A stretch of 43,291 bases of DNA. Source: Phaeoceros laevis (taxonomy: Eukaryota > Anthocerotophyta > Anthocerotopsida > Notothyladales). The DNA lies in contig JBNGIQ010005354.1 of NCBI GenBank assembly GCA_049999765.1, positions 1 to 43,291 of the forward strand, read 5' to 3'. The notes beneath the pieces were generated by a model that saw nothing but the letters and a program-made list of their open reading frames with translations, was not told the origin of the DNA and did not search any database. Made by a program: the position numbers and the translations under genes. This document shows positions 20,818 through 30,400 of this stretch, in pieces (positions within the stretch are counted from its first letter, which is position 1; every line of letters begins with the position of its first letter).

Positions 20818-21846
20818 CTAGCTCCAATAACTTGGCCAGAAGGCATGGATTTTGTAGCCCGTCTTCCAATTGTCCAAAAACATGACCGCTCGGACGGCCC
20901 AGAAGCATACCGTCATGCCCACAACCATGACGGTCCGCTGGACCATTCTGGACTTGAATCTGACCAGGAAATGGCTGACCAGAGCCAGAATGACTCCCAC
21001 GACTGTGTAAAGAAACCCTACTACAAAGCCTTCAGCTCCAAGCTGCATCCCTGATTGCTGGTAGAAAAAAAGCAGCTTCCCAGGGTTGTTGCGATCCGGC
21101 ATGAAGAGTGGCATGCCTCGGATGATGTTGAACATGCCGCCGGAGACGCTGAAAAAATAGATCAAAAGGGCCCCGAAGCACCACAGCTCCCTCTCGTGAA
21201 GGGGAGTGTTGGGAGCCATGAGCATCTTCACCACAAAAGGAGCTGCCACCAGGAGCCCTCCTGCCAGCACCACCATCTGTTGCTTGGTCACCAGCGGGGG
21301 CCGCTCTATCTCTCCCACTTTGTGCCCCGTCCGAGCTTCCACAAAGGCTGCTATGCCCTCTGCGGCCCTGGCCATCTCCCCGGCCTCCAAGGCGTGGCTC
21401 TCTTTGAGACCGACCTTGCCCGGGGGGAGGAGCCGAATGCTCGGCAGAGCGTTCACCCCGAACAGGGAGAAACTCACGGGACTCTGCTTGAACTCCAGCT
21501 CCACAAAAAAGACCTTGGATCCCGCCGCGGTCCCCTTGTTGTGCTTGGCGAAGGCGGAGGCTGCCAACCCGAACTCCTTCCGGAGCTCCTCCAGCTTGAG
21601 CTCTGACTTATCCCTCAGCTGCAACGCGTCGAAGAAGAACAAGAGAGAGTAGGGCCTGCCTTCCGGCTGTAGCGCAAATCTTTTGAGGCTGGCATCGTCC
21701 AGCCGGATGATGCTGTCGGGAGCCCGCTCCTGCTGGAGCAAGAGCTCCTCGACGCGCTCCTCGTTGCTCTCAGCCGCGGCAGTCCAGATCTGAGACGCTA
21801 CCAGCAAAGCCAGCAGGGCCAGGGCGAGCAAGGCCCCCATCCTCAT
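20818..21846 (-). CDS. OST3: Oligosaccharyltransferase subunit OST3/OST6 (MAGT1-like)
   Basis: Intronless, 342 residues. A signal peptide (1-25) precedes an ER-lumenal thioredoxin-like domain (about 40-175; YSLLFFFDALQL, KVFFVELEFKQS, LFGVNALPSIRLL). Four membrane segments follow, at about 190-209, 221-242, 272-295 and 302-324. The C-terminal WKTGYKIHAFWPSYW resembles the end of plant OST3/6. In yeast and animals this subunit tunes N-glycosylation by binding acceptor cysteines with a CxxC. Here the equivalent position reads FFDALQLRDK, so CxxC is absent, as I recall for other plant OST3/6 proteins. GC content is higher than in its neighbours. The start at ATG 21846 gives a clean signal peptide. 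Confidence 0.93.
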   Translation of the reverse strand: MRMGALLALALLALLVASQIWTAAAESNEERVEELLLQQERAPDSIIRLDDASLKRFALQPEGRPYSLLFFFDALQLRDKSELKLEELRKEFGLAASAFAKHNKGTAAGSKVFFVELEFKQSPVSFSLFGVNALPSIRLLPPGKVGLKESHALEAGEMARAAEGIAAFVEARTGHKVGEIERPPLVTKQQMVVLAGGLLVAAPFVVKMLMAPNTPLHERELWCFGALLIYFFSVSGGMFNIIRGMPLFMPDRNNPGKLLFFYQQSGMQLGAEGFVVGFLYTVVGVILALVSHFLVRFKSRMVQRTVMVVGMTVCFWAVRAVMFLDNWKTGYKIHAFWPSYWS

Positions 21847-22114
21847 TGCACCACGACGAGCTCTAGCAATTGCGCCCGATTCCTGAGGAGATCATCTACA
21901 TTTATGAGGACAGCGAAACACAACAGAAAGGACAGCGCAAGAAGGGGAGCAGGGCGAGGTCGTTGAAACCTGCCATGCCCAGACGCATACCTGTCAGGCG
22001 GCGTGATTTCTGCCGTGAGCACAGTCTACTGGTAGGTGAATAAGGTAATGTGCTGAAATAAACTGGCACAAGAGACATTAGGTAATATGTTGTAATATCA
22101 GCACCCTATCTGAT
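21847..22114. promoter_or_regulatory. OST3/6 upstream region
   Basis: A 268-base stretch upstream of the OST3/6 start, expected to hold its promoter and 5' UTR. No clear TATA box or other element was recognised. Confidence 0.3.
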
Positions 22115-22195
22115 CCTAGGATGGCCGAGTTGGTCTGAGGCGCCAATTTCAGGTACAGGTCTGAAACGGCATGGGTTCGAATCTCAGTCCTGACA
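22115..22195 (+). pseudogene. tRNA-Leu(CAG)-like sequence, probably decayed
   Basis: The sequence follows plant nuclear tRNA-Leu in order: D-arm/A-box TGGCCGAGTTGG, GAGGCGCC, anticodon loop with CAG (TTTCAGGTA), a short variable arm, B-box-like GGTTCGAATCT, and a 3' strand TCCTGAC. The anticodon stem (CCAAT with ACAGG) has two mismatches, the first two acceptor pairs do not form, and the T stem has one mismatch plus one G-T pair. A-box and B-box are close to consensus, so transcription is possible. The folding argues for a degraded gene or tRNA-derived SINE head. Confidence 0.55.
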
Positions 22196-22531
22196 TTCTA
22201 TGGACGAAGCTGAGGGCTACCAGTTTTGCAAACCGTAGTCTATGGAATATTTCATCACGTCACGTCCAAAATAGTTAACTCGTAACAATTCTTTCTCTGG
22301 GCATGCGGCATGGGCACGAGCTGCAGGGATGGGGGGGGCTACAGGCATGGACATGTCATGGATGGTACTCCCGGACCATTGGATTTCCAATTCTGCGGTT
22401 GGCAATTCCAGAATACTTGTCTCTGGTCGAAATGGAATGAATTTATGAACACTGTGCACTGATCAGCATATAAAGGGCGCAAAAGAGAGACGCCAGAGTG
22501 CAAAATGTACAAATCTGGCAAGCGTTGCGAT
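22196..22531. other. Gene-free interval after the tRNA-like sequence
   Basis: About 340 bases with no supported gene. It should include the 3' UTR of the minus-strand plastid-protein gene ending at 22532. Confidence 0.4.
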
Positions 22532-23634
22532 TTAACTATGAGAACTACCGCTCTCACTCATCTTCTTGGTAATGGCTTTGGAGGCTTCCTTAGTCTCCCT
22601 GCTGATGACGCGCAGTTGCGTGAGCAGCTTCAACCTTTGTGGATTGTTCTTTTGGCGTTCCACATCCAAGGTCATTCGATTCAGCAAGTTGAAAAAATAG
22701 CTGTCCGGTGCAAGGTACTCTATGTAGGACTTCATGGTCTCCACTCTGTCCGAAGGCCCATTGTCTCTCATCAACTGGTGACACAAACCCATGTCAAGAA
22801 TCCTCATCATTGCTCATCTGTGCTAGATGTGGGTGAATTCGCTGCTGCCACATATTGTTACCTGATTCAGGAGACGGATCTCTGGACGGAGTGTCTTCTC
22901 CTTAGCAGCCATTGCTATTTTCAACGTGGTTTCGATCTGGCTCATAACCTGCAGATTACCTTCCTTCTTGGCCTTCCTACCACACGGAAACTCTTTCATC
23001 AGATGCCAAACATTCACTTGCATGGAGGAAGCCCTCTTCCAGGAGTGAGACATAGAAAGGGGATGTGGGTGCAGGATTGTACCAGCTCCAGATAGGTTGA
23101 TGCCACAGTGAAGAAATCCTCAGTCATGAACTCTGCATACTTCTCAGCCGCTTTCTCCTTGTCCTCAGCTTTCAACAGTTCAGCTAAAACCTCCGTTGTA
23201 TGCAGCTGCATCTGCCTCATATTGGTGACTCTGTCTGTCAAGCAGGGACAGCTCCAAGCATCACCTTCTTTTCTCGTTGTAATCACTGCCAGACAACCAA
23301 GTACCTACCCAGGCTAGGGATAGTGCTCACCTCTGTCTGCCGACTGGCATACAATTCGTGAAGTTCGCGTCTGCGACTCTGATAGCTGAGCGGGTGCCAC
23401 CACTCTTGCCCTCCCATTGAGCCTGGTATGTGACAGCCCTGACCAAGCGAGCGAAACTGTCAGCTTGAAGGCACACTTGACCACGGCGAGCACAGAGGGT
23501 AAGTCACCAGCGCGGTTAGTACCTGAAAGCCATTCTACTCGTGGACAGCAAGTAGAGCAGGGAGATGAGGAAGTAGAAGGCCGGTGCAGCGCTGTGGACG
23601 TTGCCGTCACCACGGGTAGCGCCATTTCTAGCAT
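22532..23634 (-). CDS. Predicted plastid helical protein of unknown function, frame broken
   Basis: Best model on the minus strand: 23634-23331, 23234-23083, 22972-22862, then 22817-22532. The first exon is Ser/Thr/Arg-rich without acids (ALPVVTATSTALHRPSTSS; ...SRIVCQSA), like a plastid transit peptide. The body is helical: TTEVLAELLKAEDKEKAAEK, FMTEDFFTVASTYLEL, AKKEGNLQVMSQIETTLKIA, TLRPEIRLLNQ, then LDMGLCHQLMRDNG, DSYFFNLLNRMTLDVERQ and LLTQLRVISRETKEA. The last exon cannot be joined in frame. The natural acceptor (AG at 22818) leads to a stop within eight codons, while the conserved frame resumes two bases off, near 22802. This suggests a 2-base loss, an unusual intron or an assembly error. 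An alternative reading frame in the first exon could give a shorter N-terminus. I do not recognise a named family. Confidence 0.55.
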
Positions 23635-23710
23635 CCTGGAGTTGGGTAAACCCTGAACCTCCGTGGAGGCAACTTTTTTGAGATAGAAGAAGAGCTGGAT
23701 TTTCGGAAGG
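23635..23710. promoter_or_regulatory. 76-base bidirectional promoter, plastid protein / TatD
   Basis: Only 76 bases lie between the assigned start codons of two divergent genes. If the starts are right, the core promoters and 5' UTRs must overlap each other or the coding exons. Confidence 0.45.
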
Positions 23711-25259
23711 ATGCAGGCCCGGGGTCCGCTGTTCGATGTGCACTGCCACCTCCAGGACCCCCGAGTGATACAGTGCGCGCCCAAGCTGCTCGAGTCTGCG
23801 AAGGAAGTGGGTGTGCAATGGCTGGCAGTTAACGGGACGTCTCAGGTGCCGTAGCACTTCGAGGAACCAGCCGTGCTGTGGGTTGTGAGGCAGGTGATGG
23901 GAATCTGAACCTGATGAGAGTTGTTTTTCCAGGAGGATTGGGATACTGTGAAGCAGATGGGCGAGAATCATCCAGCTGTAATCCCTTGCTTTGGCCTTCA
24001 TCCCTGGTATGGCCTCCATCACTGGTCCGGCTATTCGAAATCTTTTTGTCGACTGCTGCAGTGCATGAAGTGCCTAATTTTTCTCTGTTGCTACCTGTCC
24101 ACAGGTTCGTCGAGAAGCGCTCGCCAGATTGGTTGTCACGTTTAAGATCTCTGCTGGAAGCGATTCCAGCATCTGCAGTGGGAGAGGTGAACTTGAACTT
24201 GTATGAGAATTGTATTTTGCATCTGCATAGGCAATCCTCCTGCAGCAGGAAAGCTGACAAATTCAAGTGAAAGACGACGAGTTAGAACATAACAGCCCAT
24301 GTTTTATCTTGGTTGCAGACTGGGCTTGATAGGGGCTCCCGTGGCAGTGGATCTGAAGCTACACAGGTCAGGTCCCTAAGATCCTTGCAAAGTCTCTCAA
24401 AAGGCTTGGCCTGAACGAGCTTGTTGAAGCAGGTGACTGTCCTGAGACAGCATCTTGAGCTAGCCAGAGAACTGCATCGACCCGCTGCTATTCACTGTGT
24501 TCGAGCGTTTGGTTCACTGCACGATGTAATTGGGTACGAGCCCACTTCAAGGTTGACATGAACCGAAGCTCTCCACACATCGGCAAGCTGACCACTTTCA
24601 ATTTCCCTTTGGTTCTGCAGAAGTATGGGCTCCTTTCCCGCAGGCTTGATTCTGCATTCCTATGCCGGCTCAGCAGAGATGGTCCGGTCTCTAGCGAAGC
24701 AGAATGCATATTTTTCGTTCTCTGGTCACATCACCAACATGAAACCTGAAAAGGCCAAAGGCATTCTCCAGGCGGTATGCTCGTTAGTCCAAGTGCTACT
24801 ATTTGTTCCCGCCGGTCTCTGTTCAGCCGACCCCAGACGTATGAGCCTTTACTCACCTGCAATCTTGACAGGTACCCTCTGACAGACTGCTATTAGAAAC
24901 GGATGCTCCTGATGCACTTCCACATTGCAACATCGACTCACTGTCATGGGTGCCCGGAGATCCAGCCGCTTGGTATTTTGAATCTCATCAAGATTCTCAA
25001 GAAAGACCCAACCAGACCAAGACAAAGGAAGCAACAAAACACGCACTCAACCATCCAGCCAACATAAGAATTGTAAGCCTGCACCCAGGGTGTCTTTCTT
25101 ATCAATGGCTGCTCGTGATCAGATGGGTTGTTATGATTGCTTCAGGTTTTGGCCGCTGTTGCATCTCACCTTGAAAAGACAGAAGAAGAATTGTGCACCA
25201 TAACGTTCCAAAACGCTCAGCGTCTCTTTTCATTTCCCGGATCAAAGCTGCTCTTGTGA
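23711..25259 (+). CDS. TatD family metal-dependent deoxyribonuclease
   Basis: Eight exons, 23711-23845, 23933-24006, 24105-24186, 24319-24366, 24433-24533, 24621-24774, 24872-25072 and 25146-25259, give 302 residues in frame. TatD metal ligands are all present: FDVHCH (His11, His13), SAVGE (Glu97), AAIHC (His134), LILHSYAGSAEMV (His159) and LLLETDAPDALP (Asp209). The block NHPAVIPCFGLHPW and C-terminal NAQRLFSFP are also family features. TatD enzymes are Mg-dependent nucleases acting on DNA 3' ends, linked to DNA repair and apoptotic DNA breakdown; the role here is inferred. The usual VGEIGLD reads VGETGLD, with Thr replacing Ile. Introns are 66-132 bp. Confidence 0.93.
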
Positions 25260-25452
25260 TTTCAACAAGGATTTCTGGCCCATTATACATATGGACACTG
25301 GTCACTTTCACGATGGGAAGAAGTCGTAACCTGCAAAGGCTAGTAAATTGGTGTACCGAGACGTGTAGGTTAGGGCACGGAAGCCACTAGGGGTGGGGGC
25401 CACTCATCGCAACTCACCGTTTAGAACTCGCGTTACGAAAGATTAATTCCAT

Positions 25453-25524
25453 GCTTCCAACGCTGCTCGCCTGCGCGCTCTTCTTTAGAATTAATCTTTG
25501 CTTCCAACGCTGCTCGCCTGCGCG
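25453..25524. repeat. Direct repeat, two 25-base copies 47 bases apart
   Basis: The 25-base sequence starting GCTTCCAACGCTGCTCGCC occurs at 25453-25477 and 25500-25524. Both copies are flanked by related ATTAAT and CTTTAG segments, so the duplicated unit is about 47 bases. It lies 50-125 bases upstream of the second MADS start codon. Confidence 0.85.
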
Positions 25525-25576
25525 GTCTTTAGTTTTACCCTGCGCGTTTCATTATTTTGATTATTGAGCTTTGACA

Positions 25577-26842
25577 ATGGGTAGAGTGAAGGTGGACACT
25601 GGCAAAAAGGCGCAGGGAGATTGTGCGCGACATGTGGCCTTCTCCAAGCGGAGGTCAGGTTTAATGAAGAAAGCGTTTGAGCTGTCTGTCCTTTGTGGCG
25701 TGGAGATAGCTGTTGTGGTATTTTCGGAGAAGGGCAAGGTGTATAGCTTTGCTCACCCCGAGATGAGCTATATGTTGGCCAAACACCACAATCCTCGGGA
25801 TGCAAGATCTTTTAGCAAACTGAAGTTGCAAAATATTGGCAATCGGTTGGAGCTGAAGGTTCGTCACCACGATGAGGTAGCAAATCAGTTCAAGCTAGAA
25901 CAAGAGCGCAATAGTAGCCTGAAAACGATGAAAGCCCGGGTGAATCAGAAGTGGTGGAGGCAATTGAATTTGCAGGGCTCGATGACCATAGAACAACTGC
26001 TGGATGTGAGTGATGACCTGCAGAAGCTTTTGGATCACCACAAGGAGTTTGCCTCGAGGGTGGTTCATATGGGCCTTCAGCAGCCTGCCATGGTTGATAT
26101 GGGCCTTCAGCCTGCTATGGCCGATATGGGCCTTCAGCCTGCTATGGCCGATATGGGCCCTCAGCCTGCTATGGCTGATCTGGGCCTTCAGCCAGCTAAC
26201 CCATATCAGCAGCCTGCTATGGCTAATATGGCTGATCTGGATGATCTGGATGATCTGGCTGATCTGGCTGATCTGGGCCTTCAGCCTGCTATGGCTGACA
26301 TGGGCCTTCAGCAACCTGCTATGGCTCATATGGGCCTTCAGCAGCCTGCTATGGCTGATATCGGCCTTCAACAGCCTGCAATGGCTGATATCGGCCTTCA
26401 ACAGCCTGCNNNNNNNNNNGGCCTTCAACAGCCTGCAATGGCTGATATCGGCCTTCAACAGCCTGCTATGGCTGATATCGGCCTTCAGCCTGCTATGGCT
26501 GATATGGGCCTTCAACAGCCTGCTATGGCTGATCTGGGCCTTCAGCCTACTATGGCTGATATGGGCCTTCAACACCCTGCTATGACTGATATGGGGCTTC
26601 AACTGTGGTTACTTCATCCAAACGGATCTGGCTACACAAGATATTTTGCCCCAGACTGGTCTGCACACACAAGGTGAGGTAGACTACTTGTTGAGGTTGA
26701 TATCTCATGTCGTTGAGTCCATCCTTTTCTATTTTACTGACATGACACCCCGGTGTACAGGCTGGCAATTCCAAACCACGGAAACTGTTACCCTCTTACA
26801 CAGGCCTTGTGCAGAAACACATCCACATGGCCAGGTGGATAG
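25577..26842 (+). CDS. Type I MADS-box protein with tandem GLQ(Q)PAMAD repeats
   Basis: Exon 1 spans 25577-26673. A likely second exon, 26761-26842, is joined by an AG/GTGAGG donor and a GTACAG acceptor and gives about 392 residues in frame. Residues 1-60 are a MADS domain (HVAFSKRRSGLMKKAFELS, VVVFSEKGKVYSFAHPEM). A helical segment with QKWWRQLNLQGSMTIEQL is shared with the MADS protein at 15316-17057. From codon 166 on, about 16 tandem 9-10 residue repeats (consensus GLQQPAMADM/I) run on, interrupted once by an Asp/Leu run (ADLDDLDDLADLADL). Ten Ns at 26410-26419 mark an assembly gap inside the repeats, so length and copy number are uncertain. Without the splice, the frame ends at 26677. 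Nuclear DNA-binding regulator by family. Confidence 0.82.
26072..26600 (+). repeat. Tandem 27-33 bp coding minisatellite, with assembly gap
   Basis: About 16 copies of GGCCTTCAGCAGCCTGCTAT-like units followed by GGCTGATATG or GGCTGATATC, in frame in the MADS gene. Copies differ mainly in one versus two Gln codons and in Met/Ile/Leu at the last codon. Ns occupy 26410-26419. The near identity of units 7-12 suggests recent expansion. Confidence 0.95.
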
Positions 26843-27453
26843 CAGCCACTCTTACCCAGCTCTCCCATCCACCGGCCAGGGCGACATAACATGTCGCTTG
26901 ACTTAGCAAGGGTACTATCCCACAACGTTGTCACTGTTGAGAAACATTCACAGATTGCGGAGAGATTGAAGAGCCTGCCAAACGTGAACTCGATAAACCT
27001 GAGAGCAAGCAACGAAAGAGGGTCAGTCCTCCAAGCAACCAAAGAGGGTGAGTCCAACATCATTCTCAGTCGCAAAACCAAGAGTTGGGTGTGATAAAAG
27101 CTTGAAGCTTGCCGTAAAACTATCGAGTATGGAGACGAAATGTGCTGCCGCAGATAAGTAGATATAGTAGCTTTGAATAAATTGCCATAAGTAGGTACTT
27201 GATACCATACTGCTGGCGATCCATACCATATTGGACAATCACAGCAAGGTCCAAATCTGGTAGATAATGCAGCTGGTCAGCGAACATTGTGCTTAACGGC
27301 CTATCACATATCCTTGTCTGCGTGGACCTGTCCTCAAGAGGATGGCATCTCTCACTGCGACTGCTTCCTCTCGAGGATCTTACATGTCCGTCAAACCAGT
27401 CTGGCCTTGATATATCCTCGTGCCATACCGCCAAAAACATGCTCTGGTGTTCA
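26843..27453. other. Convergent 3' region between MADS and PPR genes
   Basis: About 610 bases. A short open frame near 26950-27051 encodes a basic/acidic tail (KRELDKPESKQRKRVSPPSN) that could be a further 3' exon of the MADS gene, but no clean acceptor links it. The rest shows no supported gene. Confidence 0.35.
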
Positions 27454-30400
27454 TCAAATATAATCCCCACAGGAACACATCCCATTTTGGAAATGGTGAA
27501 TACGATGTCCATCCCTGACTGTAATTTTTCGCCTTTCAAGCTTGGACAGGATCTTGGTGCCACTGTGACAGTCACCACACATCCTAAGATTCTTTGTGAT
27601 TACCAAAGCTGTGCCTTCTGCAGTGTTCAATAGCCCATATGCTAAGGCTAACTTCTCAGCATGTCCACACAGCATATCTTCCTTATCTTCCTCTGGTCGT
27701 TGCCGCAACACTAACTCTATGTGGGGCTCGTGCCCCTGTTTGCTCCTGTGCAAATTGAGACTCTTCAGCTTGGAAGAAAGATCATCTCGTTTTTCCCCAA
27801 CAGCAAACTCATGTACCTCCGTGTTCACTTCAATGACGGCTTTCGCAGGCTTCTTCTGAGAACCTCTGGTTCTCCTCATATGCTCTATGTTATCTGCATC
27901 CTCCCACCGCTCAGCATCTTCATACATTTTTGACATGATGGCAAACCCCGCAGCATTCTGGGGTTCCAGCTCCACAAGCTGGTCAAAGCATGCTCTCCCT
28001 CGATCTAGATCACCATGACTTTTGCAGGCACTCAGCAACGACATCCATCCTATACCATCGCATTTCTGAGGCATTGTTTCCAAAACCCTTTTGGCATCAT
28101 CCAAAAGTCCTGCACGCCCAAGAAGATCCACTAAACAATTGTGATGCTCAATAGTTGGCGCAATCCCATGCTTTTCCACCATCAGTTTGAAGTACTTCTG
28201 GCCTTCGCGTACAAGACCCAGATGACTGCAAGCTATCATAAGACACTTGAATGTGGCACCATCAGGCTTGAACCCTTCTTGCTGCATGGCTTCGAAACAA
28301 TCCCTTGCCGATTTGAAGTTGTTATGTTGGCCATAAGCGTTTATCAGAGCATTCCATGTTATCACATCTTTGGTGGGCAGACGGTTAAAGACCATACGGG
28401 CATCAGTGAGACTGCCACATTTGCCATACATGTCTACTAGGGCACTTCCGACAATAACGTTCGCTTCCAGCCCTTTTGCTGTAATGTCAGCATGTATCCG
28501 TCTTCCCTCTTGGATAGCTCCAATGCTACCACATGCTTTCAATATCCCAACAAATGTAACATCATTTGCCGAAGCCATGCCTTCCGACTGCATGACTTCA
28601 TACAAGTTGAGTGCTTCCTCACCAAGCCCCTTCTCGGCATAAGCTGCAATCATGGCACTCCACCCAATGACATCTTTGACATGCAACCGATCAAACACCA
28701 TGCGAGCACCTTCCAAGCTGCCACATTTGGCAAACATGTCTAGTAGTGTGTTTCCAACAAAGGAATCCTGCTCTAAGTCCGACTTCAAAATTGTGTCATA
28801 AACTTGCCTCCCCATGTGCAGATTCCGCGTTATAGCACATGCCTTCAGAATTGACACGAAGGTAAGATTGTCTGGTGCAATAGCATCCTGTTCCATGCGC
28901 TCATAGATATTAAGGGCGGCCTCACCCATCCCATGCCGAACATACCCCCCTATTATGGCACTCCAAGTTACCACATCCTGACATGGCAATCTCTCAGCTA
29001 TGCTGACAGCATCTTCCAAGCACCCGCATCTTGCATACATGTCGACTAGGGCGTTTCCAAGAGATCCCTGTAATTCCAGGTGTCTGGTTGCAATTTCCAA
29101 GTGAATTTGTCTGCCTGTATGGATTGCCCCTATGCTAGCACATGCTTTCAGAATGTTGACATATGTAACCACATCAGGTGTCAAACCATCCTGATCCATC
29201 GTCTCGTAAAGATGGATGGCTTCTTGATCAAGACCATGCTGAACATTTGCTGCTATCATCATACTCCATGTCACAACATCCCGAATTGGCAACCTGTCAA
29301 AGACTGAACGAGCACCTTTCAAGTCCCCACATTTGGTATACATGTCAACCAGGCTATTCCCAACGCTGATATCTGATTCCAGTCCACTTGATAAAATCTG
29401 CAGGTGAATTTTCCTGCCACTACTGATGTCCGCTATGCTAGCACATGCTTGTACAACTGAAACATATGTCACCTTGTCTATCGCCAAGCCTGCAACTCGC
29501 ATGCTATCATACAAACTGAGAGCTTCCCCACCAAGCCCATGCTGAGCATACCCTGCAATCATTGCAGTCCACGTTCTGGTATCCCTTCTAGGCAATCCAT
29601 CAAACACCAACCGAGCATCGACCAAGTTGCCACATTTTGCATACATGTCCACTAGGCTGCTACCAACAATAGTGATAGCCTGCAATCCTTTTTCCAGAAC
29701 TTGAAAGTGGATTTGCTTGCCTTTCTGTTCGGATCCAGTACTAGCACAGGCTTTCAAAGCACATGCAAATGTAATATTGTCTGGAACTACACCATCCTTG
29801 TGCATGCTGTCATACGTGTCGAGAGCTTGCTGAGCACACCCATGACTAGAGTACCCGGCAATCATGGCACTCCATGTCACAACATCTCTGTTTGGTAGTC
29901 TATCAAAGACAGAACGAGCATCCTCCAGTCTCCCGCATTTAGCATACATGTCCACCAGGGTGTTACCAACACAGGCATCTCCCTCTAGCCCATTTTCAAG
30001 AATCTGAAAATGGATCTGCTTGCCCTCCTCGATTGCCCCTATGACGGTACATGCTTTCAGAACGGACATGAAGGTAACACTGTTGGCTGCTATACCGTCC
30101 TGCTGCATGCTCTTGAAAAGGTTGATTGCTTCCTGTCCAAGACCTTGCCGTGCATAGCCATCAATCATGGCGGTCCATGTCACGACATTCTTGGAAGGTA
30201 ACGCGTCGAACACAACATGAGCATCGTGCATTGTCCCACATTCACCATACATATGAACTAAGGCATTATTGACAAACACATCGTGCTGTAGTCCCCTTTT
30301 CAGAATCTGAGCATGGACTCGCTTGCCCTCCTGTATAGCCCCTATACTAGCACATGCTTTCAGAGTGCTTACATACGTGTAGTTGTCTGCCATTACACCC

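Noticed and set aside
21055-21652. Two frames of 148-183 codons on the plus strand
   Set aside because: Antisense shadows of the high-GC OST3/6 coding sequence.
26010-26602. Plus- and minus-strand frames of 191 and 235 codons across the MADS repeats
   Set aside because: Any frame stays open in a tandem repeat lacking stops; the resulting Leu/Ile/Trp- or His/Ser-rich repeats are artefacts.
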